DNA from: Syngnathus acus
Taxonomy: Eukaryota; Chordata; Actinopteri; Syngnathiformes; Syngnathidae
Length of the DNA: 64,000 nucleotides
NCBI RefSeq assembly: GCF_901709675.1
Contig: NC_051090.1
Location: 2,849,342 to 2,913,341 of the forward strand
Direction: 5' to 3'
Shown: in pieces, positions 28,001 to 40,565 of the stretch
Numbering within the stretch: position 1 is the first letter of the stretch
How the letters are laid out: every line of letters starts with the position of its first letter
The notes under the pieces: generated by a model
Seen by the model: the letters and a program-made list of their open reading frames with translations, nothing else
Told to the model about the DNA's origin: nothing
Database searches by the model: none
Translations under genes and position numbers: made by a program

Positions 28001-29803
28001 TGGAAGGGAGTGAGAGTTGAGAATAGTCAAGACCGGGAAGTTTGAGATCTCACCGTCAAAGTTGACATTGCCGATGTGCAGGATGGCGGCGAGCAGCTTG
28101 CAGATTTCCCAGGTGTCGTTCTCGCTGAACATGAGGATCTTCAGCGCAGATCGGAAGTGAGCGTATTCCTTAATATCGTCACGACCTTCGCAGCTGGTGC
28201 ACTTGCCCTGTTCATACAAGTGTTTTCATCCAGGAGTCGAATCACCGCTTTTATACAAATATCCATACCATCGTCAAGTAGTCGTATTGCGCGGCGCTCC
28301 CGAGCGAAAGGATCTTCTTTTGCTCGGCCGGCATTCCCATCAGCATGTAGTAGAAAATATGGTAGTTCCTCTCCTCGTCTGCCTGGAAAGTCAACAGTCT
28401 TCAACTTCAGGACAACCTGGGTGGATTTCGTTTTGCGAGCTTACCTGGCGACACACCCTGGACTTCTCCAGCAGGTACTGCTCGATGCGAGCCCCTTTGA
28501 TGGCGCCCCCTTTGGTGAAGCTGATATCAATGTACTTGCCGAAGCGGCTGGAGTTGTCATTGCGGATGGTTTTCGCGTTCCCGAAGGCTGCGAGAAAATG
28601 AGAAGCTAAAGAGATGCCTCGGTTTGATCCAAGAAAACCAGTGGCGTATGTTACCTTCCAAGATGGGATTGGCCTCCAGGATCTGCTGCTCAATCCAGGA
28701 ATGCTGGCCGCTTACCGCCGCTAGGAACTGCAGCATGAGTTTGGTGCTCTCCGTTTTGCCAGCCCCCGATTCACCACTGCGGTGACACAACACACACATT
28801 TTCAGAGGTGTTGAATCCAGGTCTAGAAACCTGGAGAGTCCCCAAACCTGATGACACAGCACTGGTTTCTACGATTGCGGCGCATTTTGAAGAAACAGCT
28901 GTCCGCGATGGCGAAGACATGCGGCGGTAGCTCGCCCAGTCGTCGGTCCGTGTACTGGTGCACGTGCTCGGCCGTGTAGAGCGGCAAAAGCTGGTAGGGG
29001 TTCACCGCTACCAGGATGGAACCCGTATAGGTCTGAAAGCATAAAGGTGCGGTCCGGTTAATATCTTGGAGCAGGCCTATATTCTTTATCCTCTGTGAAG
29101 AACAACTTTATCATGAGAGAGCCCCCCCCATTGCATCACCACGAGTCATGGTGACTGACATTTACAGCGTTCATAACTACACGTGACAACTCGAGTCTCA
29201 ATCTCACTTCAGTTTCCTTTTCCTGGTAGAGCTGGAATGGTCACCATGGAGAGGAGTGATAAAACCCCAAGAGAAGCGGGGCAAAGTCCAGGGAAGTGAT
29301 TAAACTCTCCCAGCGAGGTGATTAGGGCCTCATAAAAGCCGGGCGAGATAGACTTACGTAGATGAGTCCGTCTTTGTGGCGCACCAGGAGGTTCCTGAGG
29401 AGGCCGGCCTCGTTCAGGTCCCCCAGCCGAATCATGTCGTCCACGCCCTGCACCGAGGTGGGGTGCATGGGCCGGAGACCACCCTCGATACGCTCGGTGA
29501 GCTTGTGCTCCTGGAAATTGGGCGGTTTAACGCACATCACCAAAAAGTTGGCAAGATTTTTATCGTACGGTGTTTATTTATTTTTACCTTTCCTTCGTCA
29601 TCGATGAGGTGAAGCTGCCCCGTGTCAGTCACCTTCACCTGGGCACCGATGGGCACGCCGGCCCCGGTGTCCACCCACACAAAATCCCCCTAATTGATAA
29701 AAAAAAGATTAAAAAAAAGGATTATATTTTTTTTCTTCCTCTTGAAATTCTACCTACTGTTCGTCTAAAAAAATTGAAAAACTTTTACCTTGGACAGATG
29801 CAT
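19062..29803 (-). CDS. myo7b: myosin VIIb, unconventional myosin with two MyTH4-FERM units
   Basis: Actin motor; in mammals MYO7B sits at microvillus tips in the intermicrovillar adhesion complex. The span covers dozens of exons, which I did not all delimit. Landmarks: start exon 29789-29803; 29588-29689; 29358-29510; 28848-29032; P-loop exon 28655-28776 with [10 protein letters not shown]. The motor continues to about 25.98 kb, with converter block [11 protein letters not shown]. Neck IQ motifs lie at 25.26-25.87 kb, a charged helix near 25.1 kb, the first MyTH4 at 24.95-23.70 kb, FERM at 23.4-22.1 kb, SH3 near 21.7 kb, the second MyTH4 at 21.3-20.7 kb and FERM at 20.65-19.06 kb. Blocks such as [12 protein letters not shown] near 19.3 kb fit MYO7B better than MYO7A, as does linkage to gpr17 and sap130. 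The start ATG is inferred. A non-coding 5' exon near 30208-30252 is plausible. Confidence 0.92.
20454..20481. repeat. myo7b: 28-nt poly-G (poly-C on the coding strand) at a myo7b splice acceptor
   Basis: An uninterrupted run of 28 G on the plus strand, followed by T and five more G. On the coding strand it forms the polypyrimidine tract directly before the CAG acceptor of the exon beginning at 20451, inside an intron of only about 90 nt. Confidence 0.9.
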
Positions 29804-31701
29804 CACTGTGGGAATCTGAAAAAAATGACTTTCATTAAAATATCTTTTCTATCACGACCCACTATATGAAGTCAATCGAGAGATATTTATGACTTCTTAT
29901 AATACCACATCCCGTGACATTTTTTTTTTTTTTTTAAGAATTACATATGCTCATCTGGGACCTCTTTCGGACCCCAAGCCCAAGTTTGCCAATTTGAGAT
30001 GATCTTAATTTATTTTGTTTGGTCTTTGTCGGGATGGTAGCATCTTTACATAACACACCAGTGTAATCTTTTCTTTGCAATGAATTCATGAACCAATAGA
30101 TTTTATTTTGAAGTTGCCAAAAAATCTTGTCCTTTCAAAACAGGATGAACTTGCATTTAAAAACACAATCAATCATTTAGCGTTCTTAATATGTGAGGCA
30201 AGTCTTACCTGAGACTGTTTTCTCCTGTGAGCTGTTGCTCCCTCAACGACGCTGAAAAAGGAAGTCTTTTTTTTTACGACTCTTTGACTTTGCTCCTGCA
30301 GAACCACCCAGTGACAACAGTACATGAATCAACATAGACAACACATGGATGATAAACAAAAAAAGTACTTGCCTTTTCAAGCTCTAGTAAAATCTGATAA
30401 AAAATTGTTCTTAAAAGTTCAATACAACTGAACTGTACTTACCAAATTTTAGCTGGATTGTAAAAGTTTAAGCCACTGTGACATGACATATTTAAATCTG
30501 TGATTCTGTCATACGCCACTAGAGGGCGTCAGAAGACGGGCTGAGGCCAAACTCAACTGGCAGTGCTATTAATACAAATAGGGGAAAAAATGTTGAATAT
30601 GAGAATTTGAAACACAGAAGATGTATATGATCAATATAAATGACGAAAGAATTTGGTTGTAGAATGACACCTGAGCACAAGTGTGCACTGTTGAAGCATC
30701 TTTACTATACTTACAGACAAAAACAATGTACAAGGTCTGGGCTGAATGATCCCGACTCACTACAACTCTCCCTCTCTGTGAAATCTTTTTTTTACACATC
30801 GCAGGGCATAAAATGTCTGCAATTTGAGGGTGGAGGAGTGTACAAAAGAAAAGAGCACATTAAAACAGTAATTTTGCCTTGTGAACATAAGAACGCTCCG
30901 TTTGAAATTCCTTCTCGGCCTTCTTCACTAATAACAAAAAAAAACATGATTGCCAATTACGAAAATTGTAAACCATTTTTTTTCTACTTAGGAAAAGTCA
31001 TGACTTGATTTAAAAGGGGAGTCTGCAATTAAAACAAAAAAAAATCCACTTTGTTCAGATGGACATTGCTTAAGCAGTGTTTGTCTGAAGATGAGGTCAG
31101 AGATGGATGAGTTTTTCCATTCTAAGTCTTCAGTGTTGCAAATTAGCATGCTTAAAGCAAAGGCCAATGTTTAGGTGACATCCACATTCACTTCACTTCT
31201 TTCATTCTTTTCTACTATTGTTAGGAATAATATTCACAGTTGTAACAAAGATGACAAAAAGCACTATTTTTAATTGCAAACTCCCCAAGGAAAACTCGGA
31301 ACCTGATCGGGTGCTACAAAATGGAGGGAAACGAGTGACGAGAGCACACGTCGTTGCAAAATGCTGGCGGCCAAATCATCCGCAGACACAACGAAGGCAC
31401 TGATCGAAAACAAAACATAAAACAGCACGTTTGAGGTTGGTCTTCACGTTACCGTTTCTTACTCCTCCTTGCCTCTTTTGCGCCACGGCGAGGCGACGCT
31501 GTGGAAGCAATGTTGGCAAACATAGTCTCTCGGGGTCTTCGGAAATGAAAACAAAACTAAAAAAGTGAGAACCTCTTCCTAAAAAGGTCCCCGCCAGCCT
31601 CGTGTTGCCCACGTTGGGTGCTTGTGATTGTATAGAGCAGATCATAGCACCAGATTCTGAGCGGGGGTTCAGGTAAAGGGACAGTTGGGGGGGGGGGGTC
31701 C
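29804..31701. other. myo7b 5' flank and sap130 3' flank
   Basis: No additional gene is supported. The myo7b side may hold a short non-coding exon (about 30208-30252) with a good donor and acceptor. The sap130 side should contain its 3' UTR, but no canonical AATAAA is obvious on the minus strand. A 12-nt G run ends just before the sap130 stop codon. Confidence 0.5.
30516..30528 (+). promoter_or_regulatory. CTCF-type motif, forward orientation
   Basis: CCACTAGAGGGCG matches the CTCF core consensus CCASYAGRKGGCR at every position. It lies between myo7b and sap130. Confidence 0.5.
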
Positions 31702-34700
31702 TCACGCCCGCTCTTTGCGCTTGAGCTTGGACGACTTCTTGACAGCACTGTTCTTATTTAGCAGCTTCAGAACTTTCTCTTTGTGCTCCAGAACTTTCAT
31801 CATGGTGTCCCGAGCCTCCGTCACCTGGTCCATTACCAGCTTGCAGCGCTGCATGTTGCCCTGTGGGGAAAGGATGCGCTGAATTGGAATTAAAATTGTG
31901 GCAATATGTGTGAACTTTTTCCACGGGATTAAAGGTGGACCTGTATGAGTTCGTTGATGCGGTGTAGGTCGTCGTCTGCTCCCGCTCTCTTCTTGGGGAT
32001 GAGGCCCTCTTGCAGGGAGGACAGGCGGCTGTACACATCGTGCTCTAAACTAGACTGGAAACACAAAATGACCAGCGGGAAGGTCAGTCAAAAACATGAC
32101 TGACGTAGCGGAGACGTCGCCTTATCAAGTTTAATAAAAAGAAAATATAAAGGTCAGGAAACAGCTTGTCCCTGCCACTCACCAGCTGTCGGAGCTGTGC
32201 GGCACACAGGTGAATCTTCCAGCCTTGCGCTCGGCACGCCACCCCTCGCTGGTTGGCCATGTCCTGTAAGGTGCCCTTCTTCTCCTCTGGACACAAACGC
32301 ACACAAAATATATAAATTCTATTGAATTGATAACCCGGTGACACTTTGCATCTGTCTGGAAAAAAACTAACCTTTGACACGGATATCGCTGTACCTCTGG
32401 AAGTGGTGGTAGGCGGCTTTCCAGGGGTTACGGTAGTGCCGTAGGAGGGTGACGGGCGGCCGGGGCCTGACGGGCACGTAGCGCACCCCTTCCTCATCTG
32501 AGAGAAGATGTTTTTTTTTTTTTTGTTTTTTTTTTTTTTTTTTTAAAGGTGGCATTTGAATATGCAAAACCAGTCAAAAGTACGTAAATACTTCACCCGT
32601 CTACGTACCGACATATTCCCTGGGGGGAGACTCTCTGCGCTCAGCCCTGCCTGTGATGGGCCTCCCGGGCGCCTTCTCCTCGTCTGTGCTGTTGGTCTCC
32701 ATCATCTCACTCTCCTCGATGGAGATGATGTGCTGCTGCTTGCGAGGCTTCTTCCTCGGGGAGGCCCCTGGGATGAGGTCTCCCGTGGGGGGCACGTTGA
32801 GGGCGGAGGTGTTCAGGACAGGGTTGGCGTCTGTGAAGAAAAAAGCAAAAAAAAAAAAGTTGTAAACCTCAAGCATGACCAGCATCGGTAATAGATTTGT
32901 GCGAGAAGAGTACGAGTGTCGCCTCCTCACCTGGGTGCGAGGTGTTTACGCTGTCCGGGTCGTGCTTGACCTTGGCGTCGGGGCAGCTGGCGATGCAGGC
33001 GGCGGTGCTGCTGGGGGCCGGTGGCGTGGGCGACGCCACCGTGTTGGCCATGGAAGCGGGAGTAGGCGGAGTCACCGCCATGGCCGCAGGAAGGGCCGAA
33101 AGGACGGCAGAGGGCTGAGAGGGCGGTGCGGGCCCCGGCGTGGCCAGAATGGCGGGCAGGGCCTGGGCGAGGTGCGGGGCCCCCGATGCCACTATCGCTT
33201 GCTTCTCGCCGCCCTGTGGCGGGGGCAGCGCATCCACGGCGGCCATGACGGGAGGGGCCACCGCCATGTGCACCTCGGCTTTGGGTTTGACTCTGAGGGG
33301 GTGAAAGGTCAAAGTGCACTCAAGAACTGTTTTGAATACCCTTCGAAATGAGATATAGCATTAGCCACTTAGCACACATCTATTTTTAGCTTTACTAAAC
33401 CCCCCTTGGCCACAGCCCACAATCACACTCAACGTTAACTTTCGTCAGGTTGATATGTTTCGAAGCGATCCATGTGAGGGATGCTCACCCTGCGGGTCGG
33501 GGGGAACTCGCGCCTCTCATGCCACTCTCCATTCGGACGTTGCTCGGTTCACTGGGCTGAGCAGGAATGAGGGTCTTGCGAACACAACTGAAAACAAAAC
33601 AAGAAGTTAGAAATATATGGATGTAAAGACAACATGTTCGAAGTGTCGAGCCTGAAAATGAGATATTTAATGTACTGCCCCTTGAATTTTTTTTTTTAAT
33701 TGATCAATGATTCGGATCGCCTCTCACCTTTCGGTGGTGGGCTTCTTGCGTAGGATGCAGGGTCTCGGCGAGGACCCCTGGGTGGGCGCCCCTGCCTGTC
33801 CGTGAGCCTGCACCATGGTGCCGACCGGTTGAGCGGTGCTGCCGATCGGGTTAGCCACAAAGCCGTCAGCCAAGACCACACCTGGATGGGGTTAAAACGG
33901 TTGAGTAATCCTTGAAAGCAATGATTGTACTACTTTTCCTTCGGCTGAGGTTAGATTCAAGAGAAAAAAAGGGAATTTATCGTGAACTACTCATATGTAT
34001 CGTCAAGGGAATATGGTACCGGATTTTGCTTCGGCGGGCGGTTGCTGCTGCTGGCCAGCACCCTGCTGGAGGCCAGGCGCACCGATGGACGCCGTACCCG
34101 GGTGGAGGCCTTGCACACCGATGGGCGCCGGTTGGATGCCCTGCGTGGCGATGGGCGCCGGCTGGATGCCCTGGGTGCTGATCTGCGCCGACGGCAGGCC
34201 GATGCGGTCCACCGCCATAAGCTGCATGTGGTTGAGGTGCACGGTGGTGGCCACACCCACGCCGGCCTGCGCGGGCAGCGCGGAACTTGGAGCTTGGGGA
34301 GTCACTTGAAAAGGAGGAGAAACTCAGGTTAAAATGTGAAAAAATGATCCCATTTTTTTTATCGCCAATTTAATTGCCTGAAAAAGAAAACCAATGAATT
34401 TATTGGTTAACAAAACCTGTTTCCTACCAGGATATTGTCGGATGGTGGACACAGAGCTGCTGATGGGGGTGTAGGTGTGAGTCAGGGGATACGACGACGA
34501 GTACGTCGGCAGGAAATACTGGAACTGGACCGGAACGGGAGGCCTTGAAAATCAAAGGTCAAAAAAGGTCACCCAAAGGTTGTCGTATCAAGATCAAATA
34601 ATGTATATATGGAACATTACATCAAAGATGTCGTTTAGCAAAATATCTTATCCCACCTGTTGTCGCTTCTCGGCTCCATGGTGACGGGGTTGGGCGACGA

Positions 34701-36909
34701 GCGATGGCCCTGAATGGGAATGAGGTTGGCTCTCTCCCCGGGGTAGTCGGGCTGCACGCGAGACGACGAGTGGGCGATAGGCTGAGGCACCACTTTGGCT
34801 GCGAGCGACAGCGAGGTGAGGCCAAAGTGAAGGAAAGCGGGAAAGGCAAAAATAGGAAAACTCACCGACGGGGATGGCCGAGGTGGTGACGGCGGTGGCG
34901 TGCGACGAGTGGGAGGCCATCGTCATGGTGACGATAGTGTTGCTGCTCATTTGGGTGTGGGGCACGGAACCTGAACGCAACACACAAATGTGCATTAGGA
35001 GTTCATCCGCTATCTTTTTGGCAGGAGTGTCTTTCTTGCGCCTGCGTACCAATCGAGGTAGTGGAGGGCACGGTGTTGGTGGCCACGATGGGCGCCACGG
35101 TGGCGGCTGCCACTGGCGTGACGGTACTGAAGATGGGCTTCTATGAGGTCAAAACGGGGGGGGTATTTACATTTTCTGTCTCACAAAAGCAAAAAAATCT
35201 TTCCTTTGCCGCCGAGTCGATTAACCTGCGTCATGGTGTGCGGTGGCTGAGGTTTCTGAGCGCCGATGGCCGGGTGCGAGGGCAGCGTGATGCGCGTGGC
35301 TGTGTCGCGTGATGTCTGAGGCCTCTGGATGCTGATGCTGGCTGGCGGCGGGTGAATGGTCAAGCCGGGACGCCTGGAAGAAAACAGATCCCATACTTTA
35401 AAGCGATTGTCCAATGCGAGTTGAATGTTGAAATAAGGTGGTCATCTTACCCGTGAGCAACTTCTGCAGAGTGCGTGGCCGTGGGACTGATGACGGGAGA
35501 CTGGGTCCTCGTGGCTGAAATGGGGGCCACCGCGGTGGGAAGCACAGACGTGGACGTCGTCACAGCCGGACGAGACTGTGGAGACAACGACGTCTTACAC
35601 ACACACACATAAAATGATTGAGTGCACAATATGTGTGTTTAGTACCTGAATAGTCTGGTGGATGATGTGCTGCACGGTGGGCTGGCCCGGGCCTGCGCCT
35701 GCTCCAGTGGCCGGTCGGAGGACTGTTTTGGAGCTGGACATGACCGCGGCTGCAGCTGCACCTGTGAGGGAAAATATTTGGGAGTTAAAACTAACACTTA
35801 TTGGTTGTCACAATCAAACTAGCATGTAAAATACCTCGTGGCAGATGCGACGTAAAAGTCTGCGGCGGCACGGCAGGTGTCCCGATCTGCAGCGTTGGGC
35901 CGCTACCTCGAATGATCTGGATGTTGGCCGACATAAGGTGGTGCAAGTTGCTAGAGTGACCCTGACGCACAAAGAAAGGCCACCAAAGTCATTTGGGATT
36001 TTGGGCTGGGAAACATGAAATGAAAACTTGGTGCAGACGTGACACGACACCTGCTGTCCGCTGATGGTGGCCACGGGAATAGAAAGCGTGGTAGCGCTGC
36101 TGCTCTCCGGGGTGGCTGTCATGTGGGCCGGGACCTTGGGGGGAATGGTGATGTGGCCCTGGTTGGATGCTGGCGCAGGGGCTATCAAGCGGCTCGGCAT
36201 GGGGGACTTCAGAACCTAGGGGTGATTATTTTCACTTTGGCTTAGATTTGTTATTTAAGAAAGACATTAATGTTGGTTGTCAACTCTTGGATACGGTACC
36301 TTCATCTGTCCGTCAGTGAGGACCGTGGGCTGGCCTTGCGGCAGATGCACCGGCGGAGCAGGCAAGGCCATAGGCGGTCCACCAGGTTGGATGGGCAGCG
36401 CCTGCGGGGCGGGCTGTGGCTGCCCGTGCGTCTGCACCTGCGGGTACGGTCGCACCACCATGGTCTCCTGCTTGTCGTCCCGGAAGACCACCGTCGTTCC
36501 GCCTCCCGCTGGCGGGTGCTCCTGCTGGTCGCTGTCCACAGCCTCAGCGCCGGCTATTAAACGATCATATTTATTTATAGACTAGCATAAACAAACAGAA
36601 AGGAATGGAGCGTTTTTCCCCCCTGTTGGACTTGTGATACAACTAATCTAGTTAAATGATGACTCTCGGTACTCATTAAATAATAATTATTCAAATCACT
36701 CCCTTGTACCGACTCAAATTTAATGTCTCGCTCCCTCCCTGGTTTTTGGGCATCACTTATTAATCATTGGAAAAGTGATGGTTATTTCGCTCACCTTGCA
36801 AATTTGACGGTTGACTGACAGCCACCAGGTTTCCACCGGCGGGCATCAGGGGAGGTCCCCCGGGACTCGAGGCGGGCTGCCCGTGTCGTGGGAATTGTTG
36901 GGAGCTCAT
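31702..36909 (-). CDS. sap130: SAP130, subunit of the Sin3A histone-deacetylase corepressor
   Basis: Nuclear scaffold subunit of the Sin3A-HDAC complex; the mammalian carboxyl half binds Sin3A. Twenty coding exons, from 36795-36909 to 31702-31860, join in frame to 1042 residues (human 1048). The start MSSQQFPRHG and a VVRPYPQVQ block match the human protein. The middle is rich in proline, threonine and serine, with a repeated GIQPAPI unit in exon 34020-34304. The carboxyl region carries PGASPRKKPRKQQH, then RYVPVRPRPPVTLLRHYRNP and CRAQGWKIHLCAAQL, and ends in a basic SKLKRKERA. The ATG lies about 30 nt inside an exon preceded by a TTTTTTTAAG acceptor, so a 5' non-coding exon is expected near 37.0-37.4 kb. 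Confidence 0.95.
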
Positions 36910-37642
36910 TCGGATTTTTATTTTCTTAAGTCGACCACTTAAAAAAAGAAAAAGTACGTAAATACACGCGTGTGAAAACGCTTGAAAAGAAAATGTGCGC
37001 ATGCGCGGCGGTGCCAACCGAAGTACGAGCACCTCAACAATGAAAGACTCGAAAAATTAACCCTTTAGCGGAATGAGCGAGGGCACGAAAACTGAACATA
37101 GTTATGGTCAGCGGCCAACATGATAAGACACCCGGTTAACAGAAGCAAATCGATACGTAAATTAAAGAGTATTTTTGCTTGCGTTTATCGCTCGAAACAC
37201 TCGTCTAACCTCAAGTTTCATCACCATTTATCAAGTGTGGCGACGTCATTTTCGCCGCTTTGGGAAGAGAACACAAACGCGATGTTAGCCCAGTGAGACT
37301 TCCAGTGGAAATATTCGACGCTTTTGCTTCGATAACATCACATAGTAGAAGGAATACATTTTTATCCGAGCGAGCTTATTAGCAACAAGCTAACGTGAGA
37401 CTCGCTAGGTCTTGCTGCCGCCTGTTTATCACTCACGTCCAAATGAACTTTTATGGCGAACGACTGCCTAAAACAGGTCACCCTACACAAGCAAAGGCGT
37501 ATCCGAGTGTCCACATGTGTTTACCGTATCACTGAGTTGATAAGCAACGCTCCTTTTCTGGATTACAATTTTTCCATTCGTCTTTTCTTTTCCTTTTTTT
37601 CTTCGTTCGCGACAACATGTAAGCCGGAAGAACGCTTGATAG
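36910..37642 (-). promoter_or_regulatory. sap130: sap130 5' UTR and proximal promoter region
   Basis: Non-coding sequence upstream of the sap130 start codon. It contains a GACGTCA half-CRE near 37241-37252 and several short CpG-containing stretches. A transcription start somewhere in 37.0-37.45 kb is inferred from the splice acceptor just before the coding exon. Confidence 0.4.
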
Positions 37643-37930
37643 AGAGCCGGCCCCCTTGACTCTTTCAACCAATCGGGGAAGAGAATTCCGAGAGGTCGAC
37701 CAATGGGAGCGGGGAACATGTATCAACCAATCGCAACCTTAGATTGAGAGCCGGCCCCTCTAACTAGTTTTAACGAATGAGGGAAGAGAAAACCGGGGCA
37801 TTGCCAAATGGAAGCGTGAGAAATGCGTCGACCAACCTTAACAACCAAGAGCCGCCCTTCTGCTTCCCTCAACCAATCAGCGAAAAGAAGACCAAAGTGT
37901 CGACCAATGGGAGAGCGAGAATCTCCTCTG
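37643..37930. repeat. three-unit tandem repeat with CCAAT boxes upstream of sap130
   Basis: Three diverged units start with AGAGCCG at 37643, 37747 and 37848, a period of 101-104 bp. Units 1 and 3 keep a CCAAT pair exactly 31 bp apart (37669 and 37700; 37873 and 37904). A further CCAAT lies at 37727. Unit 2 has decayed forms at the equivalent sites. Confidence 0.8.
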
Positions 37931-38822
37931 ACCTCCACAAGAATGTTTACCGTTATTTACGTTATTTAAATATGTTTACTTTTTTATCCATCAATTAAGG
38001 TATTTTCTATTCTATTAAGTGAAAATGACAATTATTTAGTCAGTGCGGGCTGGCGGTCCCTGCTGAATTTCCCGCCACTCGATTATGACTCCTGGTTGTG
38101 ATACCGCAGATATACGCGAGATGGCGCTAGACTGACATTTGGGAATGAGGTGAATAGCGTTGTGCCCTTTTCACCTCGAAAAGTTGCATTTTATTGCCTG
38201 CACCTGTCATTGTGATGCCATTCATGACCTCAGCTCAGCGAGCATCAAACAACACAATAACAATTGTTGAGGGAAAAAGTTTCTTGAGCGTTTCAATACT
38301 TCTCTTTGCTTTTATCGTTTACCGATTTGCAATGTCGTGGATGAACCGCTGCCTCCGAGTAGGCCTCTGTGTTATCGCATAGCTACAAAGCCACCCCCCA
38401 GCTGGTCACGCTAACAAAAGCCAGACTTGCCGTCGGTCCAGCATTATTTCCGTTATTCAATTTAGGGCCTTCGTTATTTACATGCAGCGTACATGTGGCT
38501 GCATAAACTCGTTCTGCATGCTCAGGCATGATCGGACAATTCTGCACAGCTGCACTCTTTCACATACACGAGTCCACACACATAAACACACTTGACATAC
38601 TTAAACACACACACACTGTCAGCATGTTGATTTCAGTGCATTCTCGACATACTGCAGAAAATAGTTAGGAGGATAAAGAAAGGTCAATTAGGGCAAAGTC
38701 AAGCAGCCCAATGGGCAAGTGTTTTTTAGGCAAGTTAGTGCCCGCTAAAATACACACAGTTTTAAAATGTCACAAGCACTTGGAAAAATGGTGCGTTTTC
38801 AGGAATTCATTCATAGGAGAAA

Positions 38823-40565
38823 CATTCCAAAAAATCAGAAGCTTCGTGGAAAAGTTGAGTGGTGGGGTGCTATGAGGCGGGGGTTGACATTCCATGGAAG
38901 CTGTAGGCAGGAAGTTGTGGAATTTCCATGAAAATGAGAGCAAAGCACAGAGTTCGACATGGATTTTTCAACTGTTTGACGTTGATGGAGCATAGCGTCT
39001 CGAGGGAACTTCGCAAAAAAAATGCCATGCGTAGCTACTTCGAGGATCCATGCCTGAAATTGAACAAGGCAGCCATCTTGGGGCTCACAATTCGACCCAA
39101 GCCTGAAATTGAAGAGGAATTTTGCCATTTTGATTGAAAGCGACCATCCTGGGGGAATTCCAGATCTTAGAAAATGGATGCGCCTAGACTTGGGATGCTA
39201 GGTCACGGCAATCCCAGCAGGAATCCAGATGTGTGTGTGCGTGTGTGTGGATGGAATGACACGAGATCTTAATTCCTGGGAGCAATGTTCCGTCACTCAG
39301 CGCTCCGACTCGGAACATTCCTCTCAGTTCATCGCCGGGCGAGTGAGGGAGGGTGATGCTTGCAGGAATTAATCAGAAATTTGGAGTATGCAAGTGAGAA
39401 ATGGGCCAAAAAAGGGCGACGGTAAATCTCAAAGACACCTGCCCCGTTTGGGAAGAGATTCTCCATGGCTATTTTCAACAAGTAAAGACAGCAGCGGTGA
39501 GAGAACGAATGGCATCCACGGAATGCCATCGCTGTCTCACCGAGCGGGCCAACGAGGAAGGCATAAATATTGACATTGAGAATTTTTTTCTTTTATGCGG
39601 CACAGCTGCACATGCCAAGATGGAAGATGCCTGATAAGGCAGATCTCAGCATTGGGAGATGGACATCTTCAGGGTTTGTTTAAAGGAAACGGAGAACTGA
39701 TAAAAAAAATTGTGCTGTTTGGAGCGTAAAAATGCAAATAGGTTTTTTTTTTTGGTCAGATAAATTTTTTTGTTTTTATTTGGAAAATTATGTAAATAGT
39801 TTGAAAAAATTATATATTTTTTGGGTCGGATCATTATTTTTGTTTTTACTTGAAAGTTTTTTTTGTTTTTTTGGTCAAATCAATTTCTTTCATTTTAGAA
39901 TTGCTATCAAAATAAAAGAGAAAGCCATTTGCTGGACATATATTAATATCTTTAATCTCTCAGTGGGGTAAAAATATGAAGTCATATACTTCACAAAAAA
40001 CAACAACTTCACAGCAATGTCCATACTGGATCAGAAAGTTTTTGTGTATCTATGTCACCTGTTATAACATTAATAAGAGAACAAAACCAAATCAGAGAAC
40101 ATCTTTGGCACCAGAAAACAACACAAACTTATGAACGAAAAAAGAAAAACAATTATATATTAACTTCACTTCCATGTAAACACATTCCGAGAGAGCCATT
40201 TTCGTCAATCTGTTCCGCTGCACTGACCAGCAAATGCATCGATTCATATTGTGTGCGATGGATGGGAAAGCGTGAAGTGGAACGAGCCATTTAATGTCAG
40301 AATTTACGTTTGGGTAATCCCCACTGACACCAACGGCGACAGTTCCAAACTGGATTAGTGTACCGAGGCGGTATTTCCCCCCTTCCAGAGTGGGCATTCC
40401 AGTTTAATACGAAAACACATTCCAGGCAAAGTTGGAGTTTGGCTGATGGCGGAAAGCAAAGTCTATCTAAAGCGGGGGAATGCGCAACGTTTTAACGAGG
40501 GCTGAGGGACTTCACATTCCCCGCTTTAGATAGCCTTTTTTTTCTCACTCCCTCAGCCAGGAATG
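38823..40565. promoter_or_regulatory. dense cluster of TEAD-type CATTCC/GGAATG motifs
   Basis: Eleven exact copies start at 38823, 38888, 39253, 39316, 39520, 40183, 40395, 40418, 40477, 40515 and 40560, on both strands. Seven fit the stricter CATTCC[A/T]. Under equal base use fewer than one would be expected in this length. The cluster lies 3' of amotl2, a known YAP/TEAD target. Regulatory function is inferred, and part may lie in the amotl2 3' UTR. Confidence 0.4.
40463..40533. repeat. inverted repeat with a 19-bp stem
   Basis: The left arm 40463-40482 and right arm 40515-40533 are reverse complements apart from one extra G in the left arm. The loop is 32 nt. Both arms contain the TEAD core. 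Confidence 0.75.

Noticed and set aside
32875-33351. 158-codon plus-strand open frame
   Set aside because: Antisense to the proline/alanine-rich sap130 exon 32931-33292; low-complexity shadow.
38928-39137. 69-codon plus-strand frame in the sap130-amotl2 gap
   Set aside because: Short, no known domain, and surrounded by internally repeated phrases, so more likely old repeat sequence.
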